From positions 124,001 to 188,000 of the forward strand of contig NZ_MVID01000001.1 in assembly GCF_002086815.1 (NCBI RefSeq): a stretch of 64,000 nt of DNA. Reading direction: 5' to 3'. Numbering within the stretch: the stretch's first letter is position 1; each line of letters opens with the position of its first letter. The notes below the pieces were generated by a model that saw nothing but the letters and a program-made list of their open reading frames with translations, had not been told where the DNA came from and did no database searches. This DNA is from Mycolicibacterium parafortuitum. Its GTDB lineage: Bacteria; Actinomycetota; Actinomycetes; Mycobacteriales; Mycobacteriaceae. The position numbers and the translations under genes are program-made. Below, piece by piece: positions 33,587-42,855 of the stretch.

Positions 33587-34453
33587 ATGACGCGGCACGA
33601 AGCGACACAGCGGCACGAGTCGGTGATCTCACCGGTCGGTGAGATCACGCAGTGGACGCGCGGCTACGTCGACCGCCACCCCCGCGCCGCGCTGGAAACC
33701 GTGGGAAGCCAATGCCTGCTGGGACTGCGTGCGTTGCGCTACCTGATCGTCGACATCGCCGCGGGGCGCTTCCCGTTCCGCGAGTTCGTTCAGCAGGCCG
33801 CGTTCATGGCCTCGACGGCCATGCTGCCGACGATGTGCGTGGCGATCCCGATCGGGGTCACGCTGCAGATCCAGTTCGCGCTGCTCGCCGGTCAGGTCGG
33901 CGCGACATCACTGGCCGGGGCGGCCAGCGGTATGGCCGTGATCCGGCAGGGCGCGCCGCTGGTGGCCGCGCTGCTGATGGCCTCGGCGGTCGGGTCGGCG
34001 ATCTGCGCAGACCTCGGTTCGCGCACCATCCGCGATGAGGTGGACGCCCTTGAGGTGATGGGCATCTCGGCGATCCGGCGGCTGGTGGTGCCGCGGCTGG
34101 CCGCCGCCGTCGTCGTCGGTGTCTCGCTGACCGGGCTGGTGTGCTTCATCGGATTCCTGGCCGGCTATCTGTTCAACACGTTCGCCCAGGACGGCGCACC
34201 GGGCAGCTTCGTCAGCACCTTCGCGTCGTTCGCGACCGTCGGCGACCTGGTGCTGACGCTGATCAAAGCTGTCGTCTTCGCGGCGATCGTGGTGATCGTG
34301 GCCTGCGACAAAGGTCTGACCACCCAAGGCGGCCCGGCCGGGGTGGCCAACTCCGTGAACGCCACCGTCGTCGCGTCCATCGTGCTGCTGATGATCACCA
34401 ACGTGGTGTTCACCCAGATGTATGTGCTGCTGTTTCCGAAGGCGGCACTGTAG
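33587..34453 (+). CDS. yrbEA: YrbE/MlaE-type permease A of the mce transporter
   Basis: A 288-residue integral membrane protein with five to six hydrophobic segments and the MlaE-family core (SRTIRDEVDALEVMGISAIR), where the E-x-D-A-x-x-x-M motif contacts the ATPase. With YrbEB it forms the inner-membrane channel of an Mce lipid importer, energised by an MceG-type ATPase encoded elsewhere. The start is ATG 33587 after GGGAAG. Its 5' coding part contains a perfect 11-bp inverted repeat. First of eight closely packed yrbE-mce genes. Confidence 0.92.
   Translation: MTRHEATQRHESVISPVGEITQWTRGYVDRHPRAALETVGSQCLLGLRALRYLIVDIAAGRFPFREFVQQAAFMASTAMLPTMCVAIPIGVTLQIQFALLAGQVGATSLAGAASGMAVIRQGAPLVAALLMASAVGSAICADLGSRTIRDEVDALEVMGISAIRRLVVPRLAAAVVVGVSLTGLVCFIGFLAGYLFNTFAQDGAPGSFVSTFASFATVGDLVLTLIKAVVFAAIVVIVACDKGLTTQGGPAGVANSVNATVVASIVLLMITNVVFTQMYVLLFPKAAL
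33623..33648. promoter_or_regulatory. Perfect 11-bp hairpin inside the start of yrbEA
   Basis: GTGATCTCACC-GGTC-GGTGAGATCAC, beginning 36 bases after the yrbEA start and encoding part of S-V-I-S-P-V-G-E-I-T. It could be an operator, an RNA stability or attenuation structure, or a translational control hairpin at the head of the mce genes. Confidence 0.55.
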
Positions 34454-35308
34454 ATGGCCGCGCCGTACTATCCGCGTGGGGTCCGCCCGGTCGTGGTGGC
34501 CGGCCGCTCGGCGGCCGGCGTCGGAATCCGCCTGGGACACATGGCGACATTCTTCACCAGGGCGGTCGCCGGGATCCCGGTGACCCTGACCCGCTACCGC
34601 AAGGCCTTCCTGACCATCCTGTCGGACGTCACCTGGGGCAACGGATCCGTTGTCGTCGGCGGCGGCACGGCATGGGTGATCATCCTGCTCGGTGCCACCG
34701 CTGGGGCGATTGTCGGTATCGAGGGATACCAGGCCCTGCACCTGCTCGGCATGGAACCGGCGGCCGGGCTGCTGTCGTCGACGGTGTCCACCCGCGAGCT
34801 CGCGCCGATCATGGCGGCGCTGGCGTTCGCCGCCCAGGCCGGATGCCGGTTCACCGCGCAGCTGGGGTCCATGCGTATCTCCGAGGAGATCGACGCGATG
34901 GAATCGCTTGCCATCCGGCCGCTTCCGTATCTGGTCACGACGCGGTTGCTGGCCTCGGTGGTCGCGATCGTCCCGCTCTACGTGTTGTGTCTGGTGGTCA
35001 ACTACGTCGCCGTGCAGACGATCGTCACGTTCGCCGGTGGTTTGTCGGCGGGATCGTTCGAGCACTACTTCCGGCTTGTCCTGAGCGGGTCGGACATCGC
35101 GTACTCGGTGGTCAAAGCGGTGGTGTTCGTGATCATCACCTCGACGATCCAGTGCTACTACGGGTATTTCGCGAGCGGCGGCCCGCAGGGAGTCGGCGTG
35201 GCCGCAGGCCGGGCGATGCGCGCCAGCATCTCGGTGATGATCATCGCCAACCTGTTCCTGACGATCGGGCTGTGGGGAATCGGTTCCGGCGCAAGGCTCG
35301 GTGGCTGA
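34454..35308 (+). CDS. yrbEB: YrbE/MlaE-type permease B of the mce transporter
   Basis: A 284-residue polytopic permease of the MlaE family. The conserved coupling loop reads SMRISEEIDAMESLAIRPLP. It starts directly after the yrbEA stop with no gap. It pairs with YrbEA in the importer. The C-terminal hydrophobic segment (ISVMIIANLFLTIGLWG) is typical of YrbEB. The next gene starts inside its last codons. Confidence 0.92.
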   Translation: MAAPYYPRGVRPVVVAGRSAAGVGIRLGHMATFFTRAVAGIPVTLTRYRKAFLTILSDVTWGNGSVVVGGGTAWVIILLGATAGAIVGIEGYQALHLLGMEPAAGLLSSTVSTRELAPIMAALAFAAQAGCRFTAQLGSMRISEEIDAMESLAIRPLPYLVTTRLLASVVAIVPLYVLCLVVNYVAVQTIVTFAGGLSAGSFEHYFRLVLSGSDIAYSVVKAVVFVIITSTIQCYYGYFASGGPQGVGVAAGRAMRASISVMIIANLFLTIGLWGIGSGARLGG

Positions 35309-36656
35309 GATGCAGCCGTTCGAATCCGCCACCCGCGCCGTCTCCGACGGGCGCCTGCTGCTGCGCGGCGCCGTGGTGCTGGCCGTGGCAGTGCTGGCCG
35401 CCGGGATCGCGATCGCGAAGTCCGAGGGGGCGTTCTCCCGCAGCGTGGAGGTCGTCGCGCTGCTGAGCAATGTCGGTGACGGCCTGCCGAAGGGTTCGGA
35501 CGTCAAGTTCCGGGGTGCGCTCGTCGGCACCGTCGCCGAGGTCACCCCGGCGGTGGGCGCCGAACCTCATACCATCGAACTCACCATCGAACCGCGTTTC
35601 GCCCAACGGATTCCCGCGACCGTCACCGCGCGGGTGGTGCCGAGCAACGTGTTCGCGGTGTCGTCGATCCAACTCGTCGACAACGGTCCGGCACCCGCAC
35701 TGCGACCCGGAGCCCGTATCGCCCAGGACGAGAGCCTGGCCACCGTGCAGTTCCAGACCGCCCTGACCAAGCTGCGCGACATCCTCGGCGCGGCGGGCAA
35801 ACCGGGATCGGCCGACAGCATCGGCATCCTGGCCACCGTCGCCGAAGCCACCGAGGGGCGCGGAGACGAACTGTCCGCCGCCGGCGGCGGCGCCAAACGC
35901 ATCGTCGACGAGCTCAACAAGTACATGGCCGGCGGTGACATGGACCGCGGCGAGGAACCGGCGCTGCGCACGCTGTCCGACGCTCTGGACGGATTGCAGA
36001 CCGCGGCGCCTGACCTGCTCGACGCCGTGCACCACGCCGTCGTGCCGATGCGCACTCTCGCCGAGACCCGGTCGCAGCTGGCGGACTTCCTGTCCGCGGG
36101 TCTCACCACGACATCGGAAATGGGGACCGCGTTCGAGAACAACACCGACCGGCTGATCGTCATCACCACGCAGATGTCACCGGTGCTGGGTGTGATCGCC
36201 GACGGCGGAAAGGACTTCGCGTCCATCGTGACCCGGCTCAACACCGTCACCGACCGCTTCTTCGACCACGTGTGGGACGAGCAGCGAAACATCGCCACAG
36301 GCAAGTTCATGCTGGTCTTCACCCCGAACCGGATGTACACCCGGGCCGACTGCCCCCGCTACGGCAACCTGGAAGGGCCGAGCTGCCAGACCGCGCCGAT
36401 CTCGGCCGACCCGCCTGCGCTGCCGCAGCCGCTGCACCCGCGCAACTTCCCGGTCGCCCCGCAGATGGCCGGCGGCAACGTGGGTTCGGTCGGAAGCCCG
36501 CAGGAACGCGCGCAACTGGCCGAGATCCTCGGGCCCGGCACCAATGCCGCGTCCGAGCTGCTCCTCGGTCCGGTCGCGCGCGGTAACACCGTTGAGGTCG
36601 TCCCCGACCCGGCCTCCGGGCCGCTGCTTCCGGCGGAAGCGGGGCAGCGCCCATGA
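35301..36656 (+). CDS. mceA: MceA-type MlaD-domain lipid-transport subunit
   Basis: A 451-residue Mce protein: N-terminal membrane anchor (about 22-42), MlaD/MCE domain (about 48-125, with VGDGLPKGSDVKFRGALVGT), long helical needle region (about 140-330) and a proline-rich tail with two cysteines. Six such subunits assemble a periplasmic tube that shuttles lipids from the outer membrane to YrbE. The start is GTG 35301 (overlap with yrbEB) or ATG 35310. The substrate is not set by the sequence; Mce4 imports cholesterol, Mce1 fatty and mycolic acids. Confidence 0.9.
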   Translation: MAEMQPFESATRAVSDGRLLLRGAVVLAVAVLAAGIAIAKSEGAFSRSVEVVALLSNVGDGLPKGSDVKFRGALVGTVAEVTPAVGAEPHTIELTIEPRFAQRIPATVTARVVPSNVFAVSSIQLVDNGPAPALRPGARIAQDESLATVQFQTALTKLRDILGAAGKPGSADSIGILATVAEATEGRGDELSAAGGGAKRIVDELNKYMAGGDMDRGEEPALRTLSDALDGLQTAAPDLLDAVHHAVVPMRTLAETRSQLADFLSAGLTTTSEMGTAFENNTDRLIVITTQMSPVLGVIADGGKDFASIVTRLNTVTDRFFDHVWDEQRNIATGKFMLVFTPNRMYTRADCPRYGNLEGPSCQTAPISADPPALPQPLHPRNFPVAPQMAGGNVGSVGSPQERAQLAEILGPGTNAASELLLGPVARGNTVEVVPDPASGPLLPAEAGQRP

Positions 36657-37702
36657 TGAGTTACCGCCGGTCGCTGGCCGTGCTGTGCGTGTTCGTCACG
36701 GTATGCCTCGCGCTGATCTGGACGGTTTTCGTCACCCTGCAACGCAACGTGCACGGTGAGACCAACTCGTACAGTGCGATATTCACCGACATCACGGGAC
36801 TCAAGGTCGGCGACGAGGTCCGGATGGCCGGGGTGCGGGTGGGCCGGGTCGATGCCATCGGGCTGGGCGGCGCCGACGGTACACAGGCCACCGTCGGCTT
36901 CCGGGTGGACGCCGGACAGCTTCTCTACGGCGACACCAAGGCCTCGATCGTCTACCAGAACATCATCGGCCAGCGATATCTCGGCCTTTCGCTCGCCGAC
37001 TTCGGTGACCCGTCCGTGCTGTCCCCCGGTGCGGTCATCCCCGTCGAGCGCACCGAGCCGTCGTTCGACATCTCCAGCCTGCTCAACGGTTTCGAACCGC
37101 TGTTCGCACTGCTGGACCCGCATCAGGTCGACAACCTGACCACCGCGGTGGTCAGGGCCATGCAGGGCGACGCAGGGGCGGTCACCACGTTGATCTCGGA
37201 GACCACCCGGCTGGTGGAGTCCTACTCCGGCACCGACCGGATCCTCGACGGGGTACTGACCAACCTGAACTCGGTGCTGGACTCGCTCGCCGAACGCGAC
37301 CACGACCTCGAGGCGACCATCGCGTCGTCGACCGCGATCTTCGACGGATTCGCCGCGCGCCGAGCAGAATTCATCGACTCGATGGATCAGGTGTCCATCG
37401 TGGGTGAACGCCTGGCCGACGTTGTCACCGACGTGCAGCCCGACCTCGACGAGTGGATGCGCCGCGAACCGGGATTCGCCAGGCATTTCGTCGAGAACAA
37501 GCAGGGGTTCGCGTACCTGGGATTCAACATGCCGCTCGCACTCAAAGGGCTGTCCCGGATGAGCCAGAGCGGGTCCTACCTCGACATCTACGCCTGCAAC
37601 ATCACCGTGACCCAGTTCCCCCGGATCGACAGCCTGCTCTACGCGATCCTGTCCAACGGCACCCCCGGCGGGGTGCCCCGCAACAGCCCGAAATGCCGGT
37701 GA
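36653..37702 (+). CDS. mceB: MceB-type MlaD-domain subunit
   Basis: A 349-residue Mce protein with a single N-terminal membrane segment (LAVLCVFVTVCLALIWTVF), an MCE domain with FTDITGLKVGDEVRMAGVRV, and the long helical domain. The C-terminal block (YLDIYACNITVTQFPRIDSL) is characteristic of MceB. The ATG overlaps the mceA stop by four bases. Structural part of the importer tube. Confidence 0.92.
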   Translation: MMSYRRSLAVLCVFVTVCLALIWTVFVTLQRNVHGETNSYSAIFTDITGLKVGDEVRMAGVRVGRVDAIGLGGADGTQATVGFRVDAGQLLYGDTKASIVYQNIIGQRYLGLSLADFGDPSVLSPGAVIPVERTEPSFDISSLLNGFEPLFALLDPHQVDNLTTAVVRAMQGDAGAVTTLISETTRLVESYSGTDRILDGVLTNLNSVLDSLAERDHDLEATIASSTAIFDGFAARRAEFIDSMDQVSIVGERLADVVTDVQPDLDEWMRREPGFARHFVENKQGFAYLGFNMPLALKGLSRMSQSGSYLDIYACNITVTQFPRIDSLLYAILSNGTPGGVPRNSPKCR

Positions 37703-37710
37703 GGTCGGCG

Positions 37711-38745
37711 ATGGACAGACTGGTCAGGGCGGTCAATCCGGCAGAACCGCACGGCAAACTGCGCCTCGGAGTGCTGACGGTGCTGGTGATCGCCGCCGTT
37801 CTGGGCGGGGCGCTCGGCCTCGGAAAACTGGGTGTCGGGCGCGCCACCTACCGTGCCGATTTCCTCCAGGCGGCCGGCCTGACGCCGGGGGATCAGGTCA
37901 CCGTCGCCGGGGTGCGGGTGGGTGCCGTCCGGGCGATGCGGCTCGAAGGTGACCACGTCGTGGTGACGATGGACATCGACAACGGGGTGCGGCTCGGGGC
38001 GGACACCAGGGCCGCCATCAAACTCACCACACTGCTGGGGGCGCGGTATGTCGACGTGCAGCCCGCAGGCGGTGGTGAGCTGGACGGACACCGGATCCCG
38101 TTGGCGCACACCGAGGTCCCGTATGACCTGCAGACCGCTCTGCAGGACGCCACCACCACCTTCGAGGCGGTGGACGCCCGCAAGATCGCCCAGTCCATGA
38201 CCACCATGGCGGAGCAGCTGCGCGGTGCGCCGGAGATCCTGCCGCGCGCGCTGGGCAACATCGAGGACGTCTCGGCGGTGATCGCCGCACGGCGCGACCA
38301 GATCTCCGACATGCTCACCAGCAGCCAGAAAGTCACCCAGCTGCTGGGCCGCCAGCAGAGCAGCCTGGGCCTGCTGATCACCCGGGGGCACGACGTACTC
38401 GGCGAACTCGCCGCGCGCCGGCAGCTGATCGTGCGGATGATCGACGCCACCACCGCGCTGGTCAACCAGCTGCGCCCGATCCTCGTCGACGATCGCACGC
38501 AGATCGACGACCTGCTGGCCAACCTGGACCGGATGCTGGCGGCGGTCGGGGACAACGACGCGGTGCTGCGCAGCACGCTGCAGATGATGCCGGTGCCGTT
38601 GCGCAACTTCACCAATGCCACCGGAAACGGCAACGAGTTCGACTTCACCTCGTCGGGCGGGACGATGATCGACAGCTACATGTGCGCGATCAGCGGCCGC
38701 GCCGAGCAGTTCAACCTGCCCACGTACTTCGAGGACTGCCGATGA
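37711..38745 (+). CDS. mceC: MceC-type MlaD-domain subunit
   Basis: A 344-residue Mce protein with a membrane anchor (VLTVLVIAAVLGGALGLGKL), an MCE domain (LQAAGLTPGDQVTVAGVRVG) and a long helical segment ending in SYMCAISGRAEQFNLPTYF. The start is ATG 37711, six bases after GAGG; ATG 37693 and GTG 37699 are possible upstream alternatives that overlap mceB. Structural part of the importer tube. Confidence 0.9.
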   Translation: MDRLVRAVNPAEPHGKLRLGVLTVLVIAAVLGGALGLGKLGVGRATYRADFLQAAGLTPGDQVTVAGVRVGAVRAMRLEGDHVVVTMDIDNGVRLGADTRAAIKLTTLLGARYVDVQPAGGGELDGHRIPLAHTEVPYDLQTALQDATTTFEAVDARKIAQSMTTMAEQLRGAPEILPRALGNIEDVSAVIAARRDQISDMLTSSQKVTQLLGRQQSSLGLLITRGHDVLGELAARRQLIVRMIDATTALVNQLRPILVDDRTQIDDLLANLDRMLAAVGDNDAVLRSTLQMMPVPLRNFTNATGNGNEFDFTSSGGTMIDSYMCAISGRAEQFNLPTYFEDCR

Positions 38746-39845
38746 GCGTCCGTGCCGTGAAAGCCCTCGCCGTGCTCGCGATGGCGGTCGGCGCCTGCGG
38801 CTGTTCCGGCGCTCCGATCGGCGGCTCGGCCGACCACATGACCATCACCGCCCAGTTCGACAACGCCAACGGACTTTACGAGGGCAACGCGGTGTCGGTG
38901 CTGGGCATGCCTGTCGGCCGGGTCGAGAAGATCGTTCCCAACGGGGCGTACGTCGAGGTCACGATGACGGTCGAGGCGGGGGTGAAGATCCCCGCCGACG
39001 CGCAGGCCGTGACGGTGTCGACGTCGATCCTGACCGACCGGCACGTCGAGTTCACCCCGCCCTACACCGGCGGACCCACGCTGGAGGACAACGACCACCT
39101 CGGCTTGGCACGCACCCGCACCCCGGTCGAATTCGACCGGGTGCTGGCGATGATCGACACACTCGCGGTGGAACTGCAGGGCGACGGCAGGGGCGGCGGA
39201 CCGGTCGCCGACCTGCTGGCGGTCAGCGCGGCGACGACCGGCGGTAACGGGCCCGAGATCCGGTCCGCGCTCGGGGAATTGTCCACCGCGCTGAAGATGA
39301 GCCAGGCCCGCGGGAAGCCCACCGGTGACGCGATCACCGCGATCGTGACCAACCTGGACCGGCTCACCGCCGCGGCCGCCGAGAACGACGAGACGATACG
39401 GCAATTCGGCGCCGCGCTGCGTCAGCTCAGCGCGGTGCTCGCCACCGAGCGGCTCGGCAGCGGCAGCACCGGTGCGCAACTCAACGAGATCCTCACCGAG
39501 ACCACCGATCTGCTCGACAAGAACCGCGACACGCTCACATCGTTCGCCGGGAACACCGAGACCGTGACGAAGGCCGTCGCCGACTACCGCCGCGAGATGG
39601 CAGAGGTGTTCAACCTGATGCCGCTGCTGATGGACAACGTCTACAACATGATCGACCACGACAAGGATGCGATCCGTGCGCACCCCACCCTCGACAAGGT
39701 CGAGATGGACGGGCAGATGACCAAGGAACTGTGCAATCTGCTCGGCATGCGCCAGCTTGGCTGCACCACCGGCACCGTCCAGGACTTCGGACCCGATTTC
39801 GGACTCACCAGCATGCTCGAGGGATTGGCGGGGTTGGGCCCATGA
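38742..39845 (+). CDS. mceD: MceD-type MlaD-domain subunit with a lipobox
   Basis: A 367-residue Mce protein. The N-terminus (VRAVKALAVLAMAVGAC) ends in V-G-A-C, which fits a lipoprotein cleavage site before Cys19, whereas MceD proteins usually have an uncleaved anchor. The MCE domain carries FDNANGLYEGNAVSVLGMPV and the helical region runs to about 320. The ATG overlaps the mceC stop (ATGA). If lipidated, this importer would have two lipid-anchored subunits (D and E). Confidence 0.88.
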   Translation: MSVRAVKALAVLAMAVGACGCSGAPIGGSADHMTITAQFDNANGLYEGNAVSVLGMPVGRVEKIVPNGAYVEVTMTVEAGVKIPADAQAVTVSTSILTDRHVEFTPPYTGGPTLEDNDHLGLARTRTPVEFDRVLAMIDTLAVELQGDGRGGGPVADLLAVSAATTGGNGPEIRSALGELSTALKMSQARGKPTGDAITAIVTNLDRLTAAAAENDETIRQFGAALRQLSAVLATERLGSGSTGAQLNEILTETTDLLDKNRDTLTSFAGNTETVTKAVADYRREMAEVFNLMPLLMDNVYNMIDHDKDAIRAHPTLDKVEMDGQMTKELCNLLGMRQLGCTTGTVQDFGPDFGLTSMLEGLAGLGP

Positions 39846-41056
39846 GTGCGCCGATGTGCAGGTCACGGAGGGCCGGAATCGCCGCCACCACAGTGTGTGT
39901 CGGCTGGCTGGCGACCGGATGCTCGGTCGGGCTGGAGCGGATTCCGCTGCCCGCACCGTCGGTCGGCCGGCAGACCTATCCGATCAGCGCCACGTTCGCC
40001 AACGCGCTGAACCTACCGGCCAAGGCCAAGGTGCGGCTCTCGGGAGCCGATGTCGGCGAGGTCGCGTCGATGACCGCCGAGAACTACACCGCCGTCGTCA
40101 CACTTGCCATCGATGCGGCGGTGGCGATCCCGGCGGGTACGAAGGCCGAGTTGCGATCGGCCACCCCACTGGGCGATGTCTTCGTCTCGCTGGTCCCTCC
40201 CGCGGCGCCCGCCGGCGCGGTGATGAAACCCGGTGACGCGATACCCCTGGATGTCACCGCATCCGCGACCACCGTCGAGGAACTGCTGTCGACGGCGGCG
40301 CTGCTGGTCAACGGCGGAGCCATCCGCAACCTGACCAAGGTCGTGAACGGAATGGGCAGGGCGCTCGACGGCAAGGGGGAGGACCTCGACCACTTCGTCG
40401 ACGAGTCCACCCGGTTGATCCGGGATCTGTCGGCGCGTTCGACCGCGGTCAGGCAGGCGCTGACCCAGACCGACGAACTTGCCGCGACCATGGCCGCGCG
40501 GCAACAGTCGATCGACGACGCCGTCGCGGCCGCCAATCCGGCGCTGGGCACGCTCGCCGACAACACCGACCGCATCGTCGACCTCGTCGCCCAGATCAAC
40601 CGGATCACCCTGCAGCTGGCCAAGTTCCCGTCGGTCCGGGGTGAGCAGTCGCGCAGCATGATGGCCGACCTCAACCGGCTGTCGGCGGCCCTCGATGCCG
40701 CCGCGAACGCGCCCGGCGCGTCGCTGGCCAACTTCAACACGATCTTCGGGCCGATGTTGAAGCTGACCAACGCGACCGCCTCGCATGTCAACATCGACCT
40801 CGCCGATCTCGCCGTCGGCGCGTTCGCCGACCCGTACCATCCGGCCGACCCCGGCAGTCATGCTCCGACCCGCGAGGACTTCCGCAACATGGTCGGCAGC
40901 ATCAGTTACGTGATGATGAAGGTGCGAGACAAGTTCTGGGGCGCTCCGACACCGCCGCCGGGGATGGTGCCCCCACCGGATCTGGTCGGGCCCAGGCCCG
41001 ATGCGCTGACCCCCGCGCCTGCGCCTGCGCCGTCGAACATCCCGGGCGGCAGATGA
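39842..41056 (+). CDS. mceE: MceE-type lipoprotein subunit
   Basis: A 404-residue Mce lipoprotein: basic N-terminus, hydrophobic core and LATGC lipobox near residue 24, as in the LprK/LprN subunits. The MCE domain reads FANALNLPAKAKVRLSGADV. The helical region is followed by a proline-rich tail (TPPPGMVPPPDLVGP). The ATG overlaps the mceD stop by four bases. It probably anchors the tube tip or base through lipid. Confidence 0.9.
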   Translation: MSAPMCRSRRAGIAATTVCVGWLATGCSVGLERIPLPAPSVGRQTYPISATFANALNLPAKAKVRLSGADVGEVASMTAENYTAVVTLAIDAAVAIPAGTKAELRSATPLGDVFVSLVPPAAPAGAVMKPGDAIPLDVTASATTVEELLSTAALLVNGGAIRNLTKVVNGMGRALDGKGEDLDHFVDESTRLIRDLSARSTAVRQALTQTDELAATMAARQQSIDDAVAAANPALGTLADNTDRIVDLVAQINRITLQLAKFPSVRGEQSRSMMADLNRLSAALDAAANAPGASLANFNTIFGPMLKLTNATASHVNIDLADLAVGAFADPYHPADPGSHAPTREDFRNMVGSISYVMMKVRDKFWGAPTPPPGMVPPPDLVGPRPDALTPAPAPAPSNIPGGR

Positions 41057-42330
41057 TGACCTCCGCGGCACACGCGCTCGCCCGCCCCCTCCTCGACGCC
41101 GTGCACGCGCTGCGCAGACACCGGCTCGGACTGTCGGCGTGCGCGCTGGCGTTGATGCTCGTCCTCGGGGTGGGCTACCTGATCTTCGGCACCCTGCGGG
41201 TGGACCCGACCCGGTCCGGCAGCGTGGTCCGCGTGCACCTCGCCGAGACCGGCGGGCTGCTCACCGGCCAGGACGTCACACTGCGCGGGGTGCCGATCGG
41301 ACGGGTGCGCTCCGTCGAGCTCACCGACAGCGGCACCACCGCGGTCGCGGAACTGCACCCCGGTGCCGAGGTTCCGGCCGACAGTACCGCGCGCGTGTCG
41401 GCGCTGTCCCCGGCCGGTGAGCAGTACCTGGACTTCCGGTCCGGCACCGCGGCCGGACCGTATCCCGCCGACGGCGACGAAATCGCCAGCGGCAGAACGC
41501 AGACACCGGTCACGCTGGCCCGGCTGCTCGGAAACCTGGACGGCACACTGAGCCAGGTCGACCCGGCCGAACTGGCCGCGGTGCTCGACGAACTCAAGGT
41601 CGGTCCGCAGGGCGCGCAGAAGCTCGCGGCGATCCTCGACGGCGGCGCGTTCCTGGTGTCGACGCTGGACGCGGTGCTGCCGCAGACGGTGCGGCTGCTC
41701 AACAACAGCAGCTTCGTGCTGTCGACGGTGCGCGACGTCAGTCCGGGACTGGCGGCCACGTCGGACAACCTGTCGACGGTGCTGACCGGGGTCCGGCGGA
41801 TGGACGGTGGCTACCGCACGATGCTGGACCGGGGTCCCGACGCGATGGCGGGTATCGACAACCTCATCGCCGACAACTCCGAGACCATGGTGGCGCTGCT
41901 GGGCAATCTGACCACCGTCTCCCAGGTGGGCTACGAGCGGATGCCCGCGCTACAGGAATTCTTCTTCCCGCACACCGGCCGCGGCTCGGCGCTGGACGCG
42001 GTGGGCGCGACCTTCCGCGACGGCGGTGTGTGGGGCGCGGTCAGCCTCTACCAACGGTATTCGTGCGACTACAACCTGCCCCACGCGCCGCCGACTGTCG
42101 CAGACTTCCCGGAACCGTACCTGTACACCTACTGTCCCAACCCGGACCCGAAGTATCTGGTGCGCGGGGCCCGCAACGCGCCCAGACCGCCCGGAGACGA
42201 CACCGCGGGCCCGCCGCCCGGTGTGAACCCGCTACAGCGTGCGGACCGGACACCCATTGGTCCGTATACGATTCCGCGGCCCTACGCCGGACCCGTACTG
42301 CCGTTGCCGCCGCCGCCGAGCGGACCGTGA
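41053..42330 (+). CDS. mceF: MceF-type MlaD-domain subunit
   Basis: A 425-residue Mce protein with an N-terminal anchor (LSACALALMLVLGVGYLIF), an MCE domain (LAETGGLLTGQDVTLRGVPI), a long helical domain and the proline-rich C-terminal tail typical of MceF. The ATG overlaps the mceE stop by four bases. It completes the A-F hexamer set. No truncation or missing block is seen in any of the six subunits. Confidence 0.92.
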   Translation: MMTSAAHALARPLLDAVHALRRHRLGLSACALALMLVLGVGYLIFGTLRVDPTRSGSVVRVHLAETGGLLTGQDVTLRGVPIGRVRSVELTDSGTTAVAELHPGAEVPADSTARVSALSPAGEQYLDFRSGTAAGPYPADGDEIASGRTQTPVTLARLLGNLDGTLSQVDPAELAAVLDELKVGPQGAQKLAAILDGGAFLVSTLDAVLPQTVRLLNNSSFVLSTVRDVSPGLAATSDNLSTVLTGVRRMDGGYRTMLDRGPDAMAGIDNLIADNSETMVALLGNLTTVSQVGYERMPALQEFFFPHTGRGSALDAVGATFRDGGVWGAVSLYQRYSCDYNLPHAPPTVADFPEPYLYTYCPNPDPKYLVRGARNAPRPPGDDTAGPPPGVNPLQRADRTPIGPYTIPRPYAGPVLPLPPPPSGP

Positions 42331-42348
42331 TCCGAAAGGGGTGACGCG

Positions 42349-42855
42349 ATGACCGAGCTGGACGAGGTGGACCGCAGGCGTGGCCGGCCGTGGCTCGTCG
42401 TGGCGCTGAGCGCGGTGGCGATCGCCGCCGTGACCACGGCCGGGGTGCTGGGGTGGGAGGTGCGCGGCCAGCGGGCGGTGGCCGACGCCGAGCGGCAGGC
42501 GATGGCCGCGGCGCAGCAGTACGCGGTGATCCTGACCCGGGTCGACGCGGCCACCCTGGATCTGAACTTCGCCGCCGTGCTCGACGGCGCGACCGGTGAG
42601 TTCAAGGACATGTACAGCCAGTCGAGTTCCCATCTGCGGCAGGCGCTGGTCGACAACAACGCGCACGCCGACGGCACGGTGATCGCGGCGGGCATCAGGT
42701 CTGCCACCGCGGACACGGTCGAGGTGATGCTGTTCGTCGATCAGTCGGTCACCAACGCGTCGAACCCGCAACCGCGGCTCGACCGCAACCGCATCGTCAT
42801 CACGATGCAGAAGATCGACGGGAGGTGGCTGGCCAGTGACGTCGACATGCTCTGA
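42349..42855 (+). CDS. Mce-associated membrane protein
   Basis: A 168-residue Mas protein with one N-terminal membrane segment (PWLVVALSAVAIAAVTTAGVL) and an NTF2-like periplasmic domain ending in the conserved DGRWLASDVDML. Mce-associated proteins stabilise or assist the importer. ATG 42349 follows AAAGGGG. The gene overlaps the next one by 20 bases. Confidence 0.88.
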   Translation: MTELDEVDRRRGRPWLVVALSAVAIAAVTTAGVLGWEVRGQRAVADAERQAMAAAQQYAVILTRVDAATLDLNFAAVLDGATGEFKDMYSQSSSHLRQALVDNNAHADGTVIAAGIRSATADTVEVMLFVDQSVTNASNPQPRLDRNRIVITMQKIDGRWLASDVDML

